This document shows, piece after piece, positions 1 to 5,079 of a stretch of 7,600 nucleotides of DNA. The DNA is from Solirubrobacterales bacterium (GTDB taxonomy: Bacteria > Actinomycetota > Thermoleophilia > Solirubrobacterales > 70-9). Location: positions 1-7,600 of the forward strand of contig JASLJO010000224.1 of NCBI GenBank assembly GCA_030152505.1. Reading direction: 5' to 3'. The position numbers and the translations under genes were made by a program. The notes beneath the pieces are model-generated. The model did no database searches. It was given only the letters and a program-made list of their open reading frames with translations, and was not told the DNA's origin. The stretch's first letter is position 1. Every line of letters begins with the position of its first letter.

Positions 1-78
1 CCGGAGTGGTTGAACGGGGCAGTCTCGAAAACTGTTGGCGTCGCAAGGCGCTCGTGGGTTCGAATCCCACCCCCTCCG
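1..78 (+). tRNA. tRNA-Ser(CGA), 5' end cut off by the window
   Basis: Class II tRNA that reads UCG serine codons. The anticodon stem pairs 19-23 with 31-35 (one G-U pair) around loop CTCGAAA, which places anticodon CGA at 26-28. A long variable arm, stem 38-42 with 47-51 and loop GCAA, is typical of tRNA-Ser. The T arm pairs 54-58 with 66-70 around TTCGAAT. The acceptor 3' strand is 71-77 and the discriminator base is G78. CCA is not encoded. The D stem starts at base 1 (CCG pairing with CGG at 15-17), so about nine bases, including the whole 5' acceptor strand, lie left of the window. It is convergent with the sigma factor gene, leaving only 13 bases between them. Confidence 0.95.
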
Positions 79-91
79 CTCCTTGCCGTGC

Positions 92-1357
92 TCACGTCTG
101 CTGGTCGGCGGCACGGCTGAGCAGGAGCTCGCGCTCGCGGGCGTTGTCGGTCATCGCGGCGGCGCGGGCGAGCTCGGCCCTCGCCTCGTCGGTGCGTCCG
201 AGCCTGGCGAGGAGGTCGGCGTGGACGCTGTGCAAGAGATGGTATTCGGCGAGCTTGCCGCCGGCGATCAGCGACTCGACCAACTCGAGGCCGGCCTCGG
301 GCCCGAAGGCCATCCCCACGGCAACAGCGCGGTTGAGCTCGACCACGGGGGAGGGGATGAGCAGGGTGAGAGCGTCGTAGAGGGCGGCGATCCGCTCCCA
401 TTCGGTCTCCTCGGCGCTGCGCGCCCGCGCGTGGCAGGCGGCGATCGCCGCCTGCAAGGTGTAGGGGCCGAAGGCGCCGCGGCCGAGCTTTTCGGCGCGC
501 TCCAGCGCAGTCAGGCCGCGGCGCACCAACAGTGGGTCCCAGCGCGCTCTGTCCTGTTCCAACAGCAGCACGGGCTCGCCCTCCGGCCCGACCCGCGCCC
601 GCGCCCGCGAGGCCTGGATCTCCATCAGTGCCACCAAGCCATGCACCTCGGGTTGCTTCGGCGCAAGGCCGACCAGCACCCGGCCCAGCCGCAGCGCCTC
701 CTCGCAGAGGTCGAGTCGCATCCAGTTCTCGCCCGCGCTCGCCGCGTAGCCCTCGTTGAAGATCAGGTAGATCACCTCCAGCACCGAGGGCAGCCGCTCG
801 TCCAGCTGGTCGCCCCGCGGCACCTCGAACCGCGCCCGCGCCTCCTTGAGCGTTCGCTTGGCCCGCACGATCCGTTGCGCCACGGTCGACTCCGAGACGA
901 GGAACGCCCGGGCTATCTCTTCCGTGCTCAATCCACCCAGTATCCGCAGGGTCAGCGTCACCCGCGCCTCGGCCGAGAGCAGCGGGTGGCAGCAGGTGAA
1001 GATCAGGCCGAGCAGGTCGTCTCCCAGGCCCTCCGCGGCAGCCTCGCGCTCGGCGGCGTCCATTGCCATCCGCATCCCCGCCTCGCCGGCCAGTTGCTCG
1101 CGGCGGTCCTCGAAGCGCCCAGCGCGCCGCGCCAGGTCGATCGCCCGGTTCTTCGCCGTGGCCATGAGCCAGGCGCCCGGGTTGTCCGGTACGCCCGACT
1201 GAGGCCACTTCTCCAGCGCCGCGACCAGCGCGTCCTGCGCCAGGTCCTCGGCGAGACTGACGTCCCCGCTCATCCGTGCCAGGCCGGCGATCAGCCGCGG
1301 CGACTCGATCCGCCAGACGGCCTCGACCGCACGGCCCGGCTCGGCGCCGGCGCTCAC
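92..1357 (-). CDS. ECF42-type extracytoplasmic function sigma factor with C-terminal TPR-like extension
   Basis: A 421-residue RNA polymerase sigma factor. Region sigma2 spans about residues 12-78 (AEDLAQDALVAALEKWP, then PGAWLMATAKNRAIDLARR). Region sigma4 spans about 113-172 and ends in a helix-turn-helix reading STEEIARAFLVSESTVAQRI. Residues from about 185 to 421 form a long helical extension with YLIFNEGY, QAAIAACHA and LNRAVAV motifs, which mark the ECF42 group. Typical ECF factors are about 180-200 residues, so this extension more than doubles the length. Known for the group: it has no classical anti-sigma factor, it neighbours DGPF/YCII genes, and the extension is needed for activity. 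All but the last point fits here. The start is GTG at 1357. Its first bases overlap the TGA of the upstream YCII gene (GTGA), so translation is probably coupled; no strong ribosome site is visible. The adjacent cysteines at 122-123 (FTCCHPL) are a usual feature of the family. The signal sensed is unknown. Confidence 0.93.
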   Translation of the reverse strand: MSAGAEPGRAVEAVWRIESPRLIAGLARMSGDVSLAEDLAQDALVAALEKWPQSGVPDNPGAWLMATAKNRAIDLARRAGRFEDRREQLAGEAGMRMAMDAAEREAAAEGLGDDLLGLIFTCCHPLLSAEARVTLTLRILGGLSTEEIARAFLVSESTVAQRIVRAKRTLKEARARFEVPRGDQLDERLPSVLEVIYLIFNEGYAASAGENWMRLDLCEEALRLGRVLVGLAPKQPEVHGLVALMEIQASRARARVGPEGEPVLLLEQDRARWDPLLVRRGLTALERAEKLGRGAFGPYTLQAAIAACHARARSAEETEWERIAALYDALTLLIPSPVVELNRAVAVGMAFGPEAGLELVESLIAGGKLAEYHLLHSVHADLLARLGRTDEARAELARAAAMTDNARERELLLSRAADQQT

Positions 1358-1761
1358 GTCTGCTCGGGTGGCCTCTGCGAGAGCTGGCCCGCCTCCTGGA
1401 CGTCCTCGGGGAAGTCCTCCATCTCATAGACGCGGCGCACCTCGATGAAGTCGGCTTCGCCGGCGGGACAGCGCGAGGCCCACTCGACGGCCTCCTCCTT
1501 CGAGGCCGCCTGGATCACCCAGTAGCCGCCGATGACCTCCTTGGCCTCGGCGAAGGGACCGTCGGTGACGGTGGGGGTGCCCCCGCTGAAGCGGACCCGA
1601 GCGCCGTCCCCAGGCGGCCGCAGGCCGTCGAGCGCAAGCAGCACACCCGCCTTGGTCAGCTCCTCGTTGTAGGCGGTCATTGCTCCGACGTCCTCGGCGC
1701 TCGGCTGCCAGCTCTCGGCGTCGGTGTCGATCCCCGGGTACATCAGCATCATGAATCGCAT
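1354..1761 (-). CDS. YCII-related DGPF-domain protein, partner gene of the ECF42 sigma factor
   Basis: A 135-residue soluble protein of the YCII/DGPF family with a dimeric alpha/beta-barrel-like fold. The N-terminus MRFMMLMYPG and the central TDGPFAEAKEVIGGYWVI, with DGPF at residues 67-70, are the hallmarks. Family length is about 115-140, so the gene looks complete. The biochemical role is not established; a small-molecule or enzymatic role is sometimes inferred from the YciI fold. The start is ATG at 1761, preceded by AAGGAG at 1768-1773 with a 6-base spacer. It is the first gene of an operon, and its stop overlaps the sigma factor start by 4 bases. This pairing is the classic ECF42 neighbourhood, where DGPF genes are the sigma factor's targets. 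The C-terminal 15 residues (QEAGQLSQRPPEQT) look unstructured. Confidence 0.93.
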   Translation of the reverse strand: MRFMMLMYPGIDTDAESWQPSAEDVGAMTAYNEELTKAGVLLALDGLRPPGDGARVRFSGGTPTVTDGPFAEAKEVIGGYWVIQAASKEEAVEWASRCPAGEADFIEVRRVYEMEDFPEDVQEAGQLSQRPPEQT

Positions 1762-1773
1762 CTTCGTCTCCTT

Positions 1774-1808
1774 CGTTCGTTGGGTTGCCTATACCCATGC
1801 GACGAACG
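1774..1808 (-). repeat. Imperfect stem-loop / inverted repeat across the start-site region of the YCII-sigma operon
   Basis: The arms CGTTCGT (1774-1780) and ACGAACG (1802-1808) are perfect 7-base inverted repeats. Inside them, TGGGT (1781-1785) pairs with ACCCA (1793-1797), so the two stems stack apart from a 4-base bulge at 1798-1801; the loop is 7 bases. The outer right arm covers the proposed -10 box. Only the inner hairpin would lie in the mRNA, just ahead of the Shine-Dalgarno site at 1768-1773. It could be an operator, a leader hairpin or chance. Confidence 0.45.
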
Positions 1809-1827
1809 AGGAGAGGCTAAATCGACA
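1801..1827 (-). promoter_or_regulatory. Candidate ECF42-dependent promoter of the YCII-sigma operon
   Basis: On the - strand, TGTCGA (1827-1822) is followed by a 17-base spacer and CGTC (1804-1801). This equals the ECF42 motif as I remember it: TGTCGA at -35 and CGA/TC at -10. Transcription would begin near 1794-1796, giving a leader of about 34 bases before the ATG at 1761. The -35 box starts directly after the TGA stop of the upstream RTX-like gene (1830-1828). The match predicts that the sigma factor drives its own operon. The motif and spacing are seen in the sequence; the function is inferred. Confidence 0.75.
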
Positions 1828-2568
1828 TCAGCGGCGTGGACCCGCCTCGCATCCGTGCGAACGTCCCCAGCCGGGAAGCCCATCGCAGGCGTCATGGCCA
1901 TGGCCGCCGTAGAGCTGATCGGCGCTGGGGCCGCCGTAGAGTTCGTCCCTGCCGCCTTCGCCGTGGCAGCCGTCCTGACCGGCGCCCATGCGGCAGACGT
2001 CGTTCCCTGGACCACCCCAGCAGCCGTCGCTGCCCGCGCCGGTCTGGCAGTAGTCGTCGCCGGCGCCCCCCACGCAGTCGCTGTTGCGGTCGCCGGTGAT
2101 GCAGATGTCGTCGCCCGCGCCGCCGATGCAGCGGTTGCGCCTCGCCCCTTCCGAATAGCAGGTGTCGGGCTCGCCGTTGCCGATGAACTTGTCGGAGCCG
2201 TCGCCCAGGTGGACGGTGAGCGGGAGGGGCAACCGATCCTCGACTTTGACGAAGTCGCCGCGCGGCCCCATGTCCACCTCGATCGCACCGGCACCGTCGA
2301 GGCGGCAGACGGCGAGCTTGCGATGGTGCCTGAGATGGCAGCGGGCACCCGCGTGCGAGGCCATCCATCCTCGTACGACCAGGTTGCTACCGCGCATGCT
2401 CAGCTCCAGGTGCGAGCCGGATGCGGCGCCACGCACGACGACCTGTCCCTGCGGCGACGCAGGCACGCAGCAGAGCGTCAGCACCAGCGCAGCGGCCAGC
2501 GCGAGGGTCGCTGTTCCCCTTGCCAAGATCGCGGAGACCTTAGACCAATTCGACGATCCAATACCCAT
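1828..2568 (-). CDS. Secreted RTX-like protein with cysteine-substituted nonapeptide repeats
   Basis: A 246-residue exported protein. Residues about 1-38 form a signal peptide: a basic N region, then the hydrophobic run TLALAAALVLTLCCVPAS. A middle region of about 40-118 has no family I recognise and carries cysteines at 76 and 88. Residues 121-229 are about twelve RTX-type nonapeptides (GGxGxDxUx), normally calcium-binding beta-roll units. In most of them the inward-facing U residue is cysteine rather than Leu or Ile (details in the repeat entry). Aspartates of the calcium loop are largely kept. The ATG at 2568 is preferred over an in-frame GTG at 2574 because AGGTGG (2576-2571) sits just ahead of it and the GTG lies inside that site. 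It starts 41 bases from the divergent kinase gene. No protease, lipase or other enzymatic domain is visible, so a structural or calcium-binding wall protein is the modest guess. LTLC is a poor lipobox, so free secretion is more likely than a lipoprotein. Confidence 0.85.
   Translation of the reverse strand: MGIGSSNWSKVSAILARGTATLALAAALVLTLCCVPASPQGQVVVRGAASGSHLELSMRGSNLVVRGWMASHAGARCHLRHHRKLAVCRLDGAGAIEVDMGPRGDFVKVEDRLPLPLTVHLGDGSDKFIGNGEPDTCYSEGARRNRCIGGAGDDICITGDRNSDCVGGAGDDYCQTGAGSDGCWGGPGNDVCRMGAGQDGCHGEGGRDELYGGPSADQLYGGHGHDACDGLPGWGRSHGCEAGPRR
1882..2208 (-). repeat. About twelve tandem 27-base units encoding RTX-like nonapeptides
   Basis: The units run from residue 121 to 229 of the RTX-like protein. 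The best-kept units read GGAGDDICI, GGAGDDYCQ, GGPGNDVCR, alternating with TGxxxxDxC forms. Cysteines at residues 147, 156, 165, 174, 183, 192 and 201 are exactly nine apart. Two leucine units follow (210, 219), then cysteine again at 228. One unit near 130-139 carries a one-residue insertion. DNA identity between units is modest, so this is an old protein repeat rather than a recent tandem expansion. Confidence 0.85.
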
Positions 2569-2570
2569 AG

Positions 2571-2576
2571 CCACCT
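2571..2576 (-). promoter_or_regulatory. Ribosome binding site deciding the start of the RTX-like gene
   Basis: On the - strand AGGTGG ends two bases before the ATG at 2568, with the AGG core five bases from the ATG. It overlaps the alternative GTG at 2574, which argues for the ATG. Confidence 0.6.
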
Positions 2577-2596
2577 TTAAATCGGCTTCCTTGCGG

Positions 2597-2609
2597 TACT
2601 TTTTTAGCG
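2597..2609 (+). promoter_or_regulatory. Possible -10 box and start site for a leaderless kinase mRNA
   Basis: TACTTT (2597-2602) fits the actinobacterial TAnnnT -10 pattern and ends exactly seven bases before the GTG at 2610. No Shine-Dalgarno sequence precedes that GTG. The combination suggests that transcription starts at or next to the start codon. No convincing -35 is present. The gap to the divergent RTX-like gene is 41 bases, so the two promoters must overlap or lie inside the coding regions. Confidence 0.35.
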
Positions 2610-4268
2610 GTGGCCCAGGACGTGCTTGACGAGCGGCGCCTGCGCCGGCTCATAGGCGTCGGCAGGGGCTTGGTCGCCCAGCTCGACCTCGAGGCGGTGC
2701 TGCGCGAGGTGGTCGAGGTGGCGCGCGAGCTGACCGGAGCCCGGTACGCGGCGCTCGGCATCCTCGACGAGGATCGGCGCGAGCTCGAGCGCTTCATCTA
2801 CGCCGGCATCGATGCCGAGACGCGGGCGCAGATCGGCGACCTGCCGCGCGGCCGCGGCGTGCTCGGCGAGCTGATCCGCAACCCGGCGCCGCTGCGCCTG
2901 CGCGAGGTCGGTGAGCACCCCCGCTCCTACGGCTTCCCGCCTGGACACCCGGCGATGCACAGCTTCCTCGGTGTGCCGATCGTCGTCCGCGGCCAGGCCT
3001 ACGGCAACCTCTACCTGACCGAGAAGGAGGAGGGGGATTTCGACCCGGCCGACGAGGAAGCGGTGACGATCCTCGCCGAATGGGCGGCGGTGACGATCTT
3101 CAACGTTCGGCTCTACGGTCGGTCTGAGGAGGAGCGTGGGGCGCTGGAGCGTGCCGTGCACGGCCTCGAGGCAACGACCGAGATCGCCCGCGCGGTCGGC
3201 GGCGAGACGGATCGCGCCAAGGTTCTGGAGACGATCGCCAAGCGAACGCGCGCCCTCGTCGGCGCCCGCTCGCTGCTCGTTCTGCTCGACGACGGGGCAC
3301 GCTGCGAGGTGGCGGCAGCGGTTGGAGAGTGTGGTTCCGCACCGGTCGGCCGCCAGGTGACGATCGACGGCGAGACGCCGGAGGCGGCGCTCGCCGGCGT
3401 GCTCGGAGTCGAGGTCGCGGCGCGGGCCGCCCTGCTGGCTCCGCTCAACTTCCGCGGCCGCAACCTGGGGGCGATCGTCGCCCTCGACCGGCTCGAGGAA
3501 GGTCCGGACTTCTACGCCGAAGACGAGCGCCTGTTGACCGCGGCCGCCGCGAGTGCGGCGATCGCCGTCGCCACCGTGCGGTCGATGACCGAGGAGCGCT
3601 TGCGCCAGAGCCTCAAGGCCGCCGAGCGCGAGCGGGCGCGCTGGGCGCGCGATCTGCACGACTCGATCCTGCAGGGGCTGGGCTCGCGCCGGGTGATGCT
3701 CTCCTCGGCGTTGAAGAGCGGCGATGGCGATCGCCTCTCGGCGGCGGTGGAGGAGGCGCTCACGGACATGGCCCGTGACATCGACGAGCTGCGCGCGCTG
3801 ATCAGCGAGCTGCGCCCGGCCGCGCTCGACCAGCTCGGCCTGGTCGCCGCGCTGGAAGACCTCGCCGATCGGGTCGAGCACGGCGCCGAGGTGGAGCTGG
3901 AGGCGAACCTCGAGGTCGACACCGGTCGCCTCGACGCCGAGCTGGAGACGGTCGTCTACCGGTTGGTGCAGGAGGCGCTCAACAACGTCGCCAAGCACGC
4001 CGCCGCCGGGCGGGTGGAGCTGCGGGTCCGTAGCGGTCACGACAGCCTTTCCGTGCTCGTGCTCGACGATGGCAGGGGCTTCGATCCGACCGCCGAGACG
4101 AGCGGCTTCGGTCTAGCGGGCATGCGCGAGCGGGTCGCACTGGCGGAAGGCGAGCTGCGGATCGAATCGAAGCCGGGCGCGGGCACGAGAGTGCTGGCCT
4201 CGGTGCCGCTCGCCGCCGGGGGCGGCTCAGGTCTCGATCAGGCCGCGGGCAAGCGCGCTCTGGACTAG
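2610..4268 (+). CDS. Two-GAF sensor histidine kinase, DevS/DosT-like (HisKA_3 family)
   Basis: A 552-residue cytoplasmic kinase with no membrane segment. GAF1 spans about residues 25-170, GAF2 about 185-325, the HisKA_3 dimerisation domain about 338-405 with RDLHDS and phospho-acceptor His350, and HATPase_c about 445-536. The N box is QEALNNVAKHA (454-464), the D box LDDGRGF (485-491) and the G2 loop GFGLAGMRERV (499-509). GAF1 resembles mycobacterial DosT/DevS. GFPPGHPAM contains His113, aligned with the DosT heme ligand, and Tyr135 in GNLYL aligns with the distal tyrosine. The 22-residue spacing is the same as in DosT as I remember it. Heme binding is therefore plausible but unproven, since non-heme relatives share the stretch. 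The start is GTG at 2610, with no Shine-Dalgarno site and a -10-like box seven bases upstream. The last 42 bases overlap the convergent response regulator gene, adding about 14 residues beyond the usual domain end. The probable partner is that regulator. Confidence 0.93.
   Translation: MAQDVLDERRLRRLIGVGRGLVAQLDLEAVLREVVEVARELTGARYAALGILDEDRRELERFIYAGIDAETRAQIGDLPRGRGVLGELIRNPAPLRLREVGEHPRSYGFPPGHPAMHSFLGVPIVVRGQAYGNLYLTEKEEGDFDPADEEAVTILAEWAAVTIFNVRLYGRSEEERGALERAVHGLEATTEIARAVGGETDRAKVLETIAKRTRALVGARSLLVLLDDGARCEVAAAVGECGSAPVGRQVTIDGETPEAALAGVLGVEVAARAALLAPLNFRGRNLGAIVALDRLEEGPDFYAEDERLLTAAAASAAIAVATVRSMTEERLRQSLKAAERERARWARDLHDSILQGLGSRRVMLSSALKSGDGDRLSAAVEEALTDMARDIDELRALISELRPAALDQLGLVAALEDLADRVEHGAEVELEANLEVDTGRLDAELETVVYRLVQEALNNVAKHAAAGRVELRVRSGHDSLSVLVLDDGRGFDPTAETSGFGLAGMRERVALAEGELRIESKPGAGTRVLASVPLAAGGGSGLDQAAGKRALD
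4212..4226 (-). terminator. Possible U-less terminator hairpin after the response regulator
   Basis: A perfect 6-bp stem, GCCGCC / GGCGGC, with a 3-base loop lies immediately beyond the regulator's TGA (4229-4227). No T tract follows, so it is at best an actinobacterial-style hairpin terminator. It lies inside the kinase coding sequence (PLAAGGG), where GC-rich codons alone could create it. Confidence 0.3.
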
Positions 4269-4856
4269 CTCGGCCCGGCTGGAGACGCCGAGCTTCTGCT
4301 GGATGTGGGCACGGTGGGTCTCCACCGTGCGCACGCTGATGTAGAGCTTCTTGGCGATCTCGGCATTGGTGTGGCCGAGGGCGATCAGGCGCAGGACGTC
4401 GGTCTCGCGCTCGCTCAGGTCGTTCGCGGCCGATTCCGGTTCGGCAGCCAGCTTCGCTCCCAGCGCCGGCTGCAGATAGGTCTCGCCGGCGGCGGCGCGG
4501 TGCACCGCCTGCACCAGCTCGTCGTCGGCCGCCTCCTTGAGCACGTAGCCGAGCACGCCGAGCTGCAGCGCCTGGCGGGCGAAGGCGGGCTCCTTCTGCA
4601 TCGTCAGGACGACGATCTTCGTCTCCGGCGAGGCCTCGCGTATCTCGGGAATCGCCTCCAGGCTGAGGCGTCCGGGCATGTTCAGGTCGAGGATCAGCAC
4701 GTCCGGCTTGTGCCCGCGGACGTAGCGCACGGCGGCATCGGCGTCCTCCGCCTCGGCGACGACCTCGAAGCCGGGCTCCTCCTCGAGCAGCACCCGCAGC
4801 GCCCGCCGCACGACCGTGTGGTCGTCGGCCAAGACGATCGAGATCCCTCCCGCCAT
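4227..4856 (-). CDS. NarL/FixJ-family (LuxR HTH) response regulator
   Basis: A 209-residue two-component response regulator. The receiver domain covers about residues 4-120: acidic pair Asp11-Asp12, phospho-acceptor Asp57 in LILDLNMPG, Thr85 in VVLTM and Lys107 in GYVLKEA, all the residues needed for phosphorylation. The LuxR-type helix-turn-helix covers about 146-205, with LSERETDVLRLIALGHTNAEIA and the recognition helix SVRTVETHRAHIQQKLG. It should bind DNA as a dimer when phosphorylated. ATG at 4856 is chosen because the receiver fold starts right after it (GGISIVLADDH) and AGGA lies nine bases upstream. A longer in-frame reading from 4919 would add 21 residues unlike any receiver and would run through promoter-like DNA. 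It is convergent with the HisKA_3 kinase, which is the partner class NarL regulators use, and overlaps it by 42 bp. It is divergent from the propeller protein gene. Homologous kinase and regulator genes are usually co-directional, so this arrangement is unusual. Confidence 0.95.
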   Translation of the reverse strand: MAGGISIVLADDHTVVRRALRVLLEEEPGFEVVAEAEDADAAVRYVRGHKPDVLILDLNMPGRLSLEAIPEIREASPETKIVVLTMQKEPAFARQALQLGVLGYVLKEAADDELVQAVHRAAAGETYLQPALGAKLAAEPESAANDLSERETDVLRLIALGHTNAEIAKKLYISVRTVETHRAHIQQKLGVSSRAELVQSALARGLIET

Positions 4857-4902
4857 CGGCACCGATCCTAGCCTCCAGTTCGCCTCATACCACTCTCGTT
4901 CC

Positions 4903-4932
4903 TTGACATTTCCATACACGTATGTTTATCCT
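4903..4932 (+). promoter_or_regulatory. Sigma70-like promoter upstream of the propeller protein gene
   Basis: A perfect TTGACA (4903-4908) is followed by an 18-base spacer and TATCCT (4927-4932). The start site would be near 4939, giving a 5' leader of about 140 bases before the GTG at 5080. The region is visibly AT-richer than its surroundings. It points away from the response regulator gene. A promoter for the regulator must also lie in 4857-5079, but I see no clear boxes for it. Confidence 0.6.
4913..4924. promoter_or_regulatory. Palindrome CATAC-AC-GTATG between the -35 and -10 boxes
   Basis: The 5-base arms (4913-4917 and 4920-4924) flank a 2-base centre, wholly inside the spacer of the proposed promoter. 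A protein bound here would block polymerase. The site lies 57 bases upstream of the regulator's ATG and could equally serve autoregulation. It is a candidate operator by position only. Confidence 0.4.
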
Positions 4933-4961
4933 TCTCCCCGTCGTTTGGGAACGCGTCTGTC

Positions 4962-4974
4962 AGTTCCAGGAACT
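4962..4974. promoter_or_regulatory. Palindrome AGTTCC-A-GGAACT in the leader region
   Basis: A perfect 6-base inverted repeat around one central base, about 25 bases downstream of the proposed start site. This is a typical place for a repressor operator or a short RNA hairpin, although a 1-base loop cannot form as RNA without opening pairs. The rest of 4975-5065 shows no further structure I can support. Confidence 0.35.
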
Positions 4975-5065
4975 ACAGCGTTTGCCCACACGAACACAGG
5001 ACAGGGAAAAAGACGAGTCGCACGAGGGCCGCCCAGGGAAGCGGCCGGCAGAGGGCTCGAGGGAC

Positions 5066-5071
5066 AAGGAG
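5066..5071 (+). promoter_or_regulatory. Ribosome binding site of the propeller protein gene
   Basis: A full AAGGAG with an 8-base spacer to GTG at 5080. It fixes the start of a frame that has no other well-placed start ahead of the signal peptide. Confidence 0.85.
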
Positions 5072-5079
5072 AGAGCTAC

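Noticed and set aside
1..91. tRNA-Ser as an integration site for a mobile element
   Set aside because: No repeat of the tRNA 3' end, no integrase and no transposase appears in the window; the genes that follow look like ordinary chromosome.
35..1429. Long + strand open frame of 464 codons opposite the sigma factor gene
   Set aside because: It is rich in Arg, Gly and Pro with no recognisable motif; the opposite strand encodes complete sigma2, sigma4 and ECF42 signatures. High GC produces such antisense frames.
2455..2480. Possible lipobox in the RTX-like protein's signal peptide (LTLCC)
   Set aside because: The residue before Cys is Leu rather than Gly, Ala or Ser, so lipoprotein processing is unlikely.
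1276..2580. Long + strand open frame opposite the YCII and RTX-like genes
   Set aside because: Its Ala/Val/Asp-rich repeats are the reverse complement of RTX nonapeptide codons; the - strand frame has a signal peptide, a ribosome site and the repeat motif.
2604..4040. - strand open frame of 478 codons opposite the kinase
   Set aside because: No domain motif; the + frame shows both GAF domains, the H box and all ATP-binding boxes.
4857..4919. N-terminal extension of the response regulator to an ATG at 4919
   Set aside because: The extra 21 residues do not resemble a receiver domain, and the DNA contains the divergent promoter's -35 box.
4948..4982. GGAAC followed by CGTT, resembling an ECF sigma promoter
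   Set aside because: The spacing is about 26 bases from the first GGAAC and about 5 from the second; neither fits the usual 15-17.
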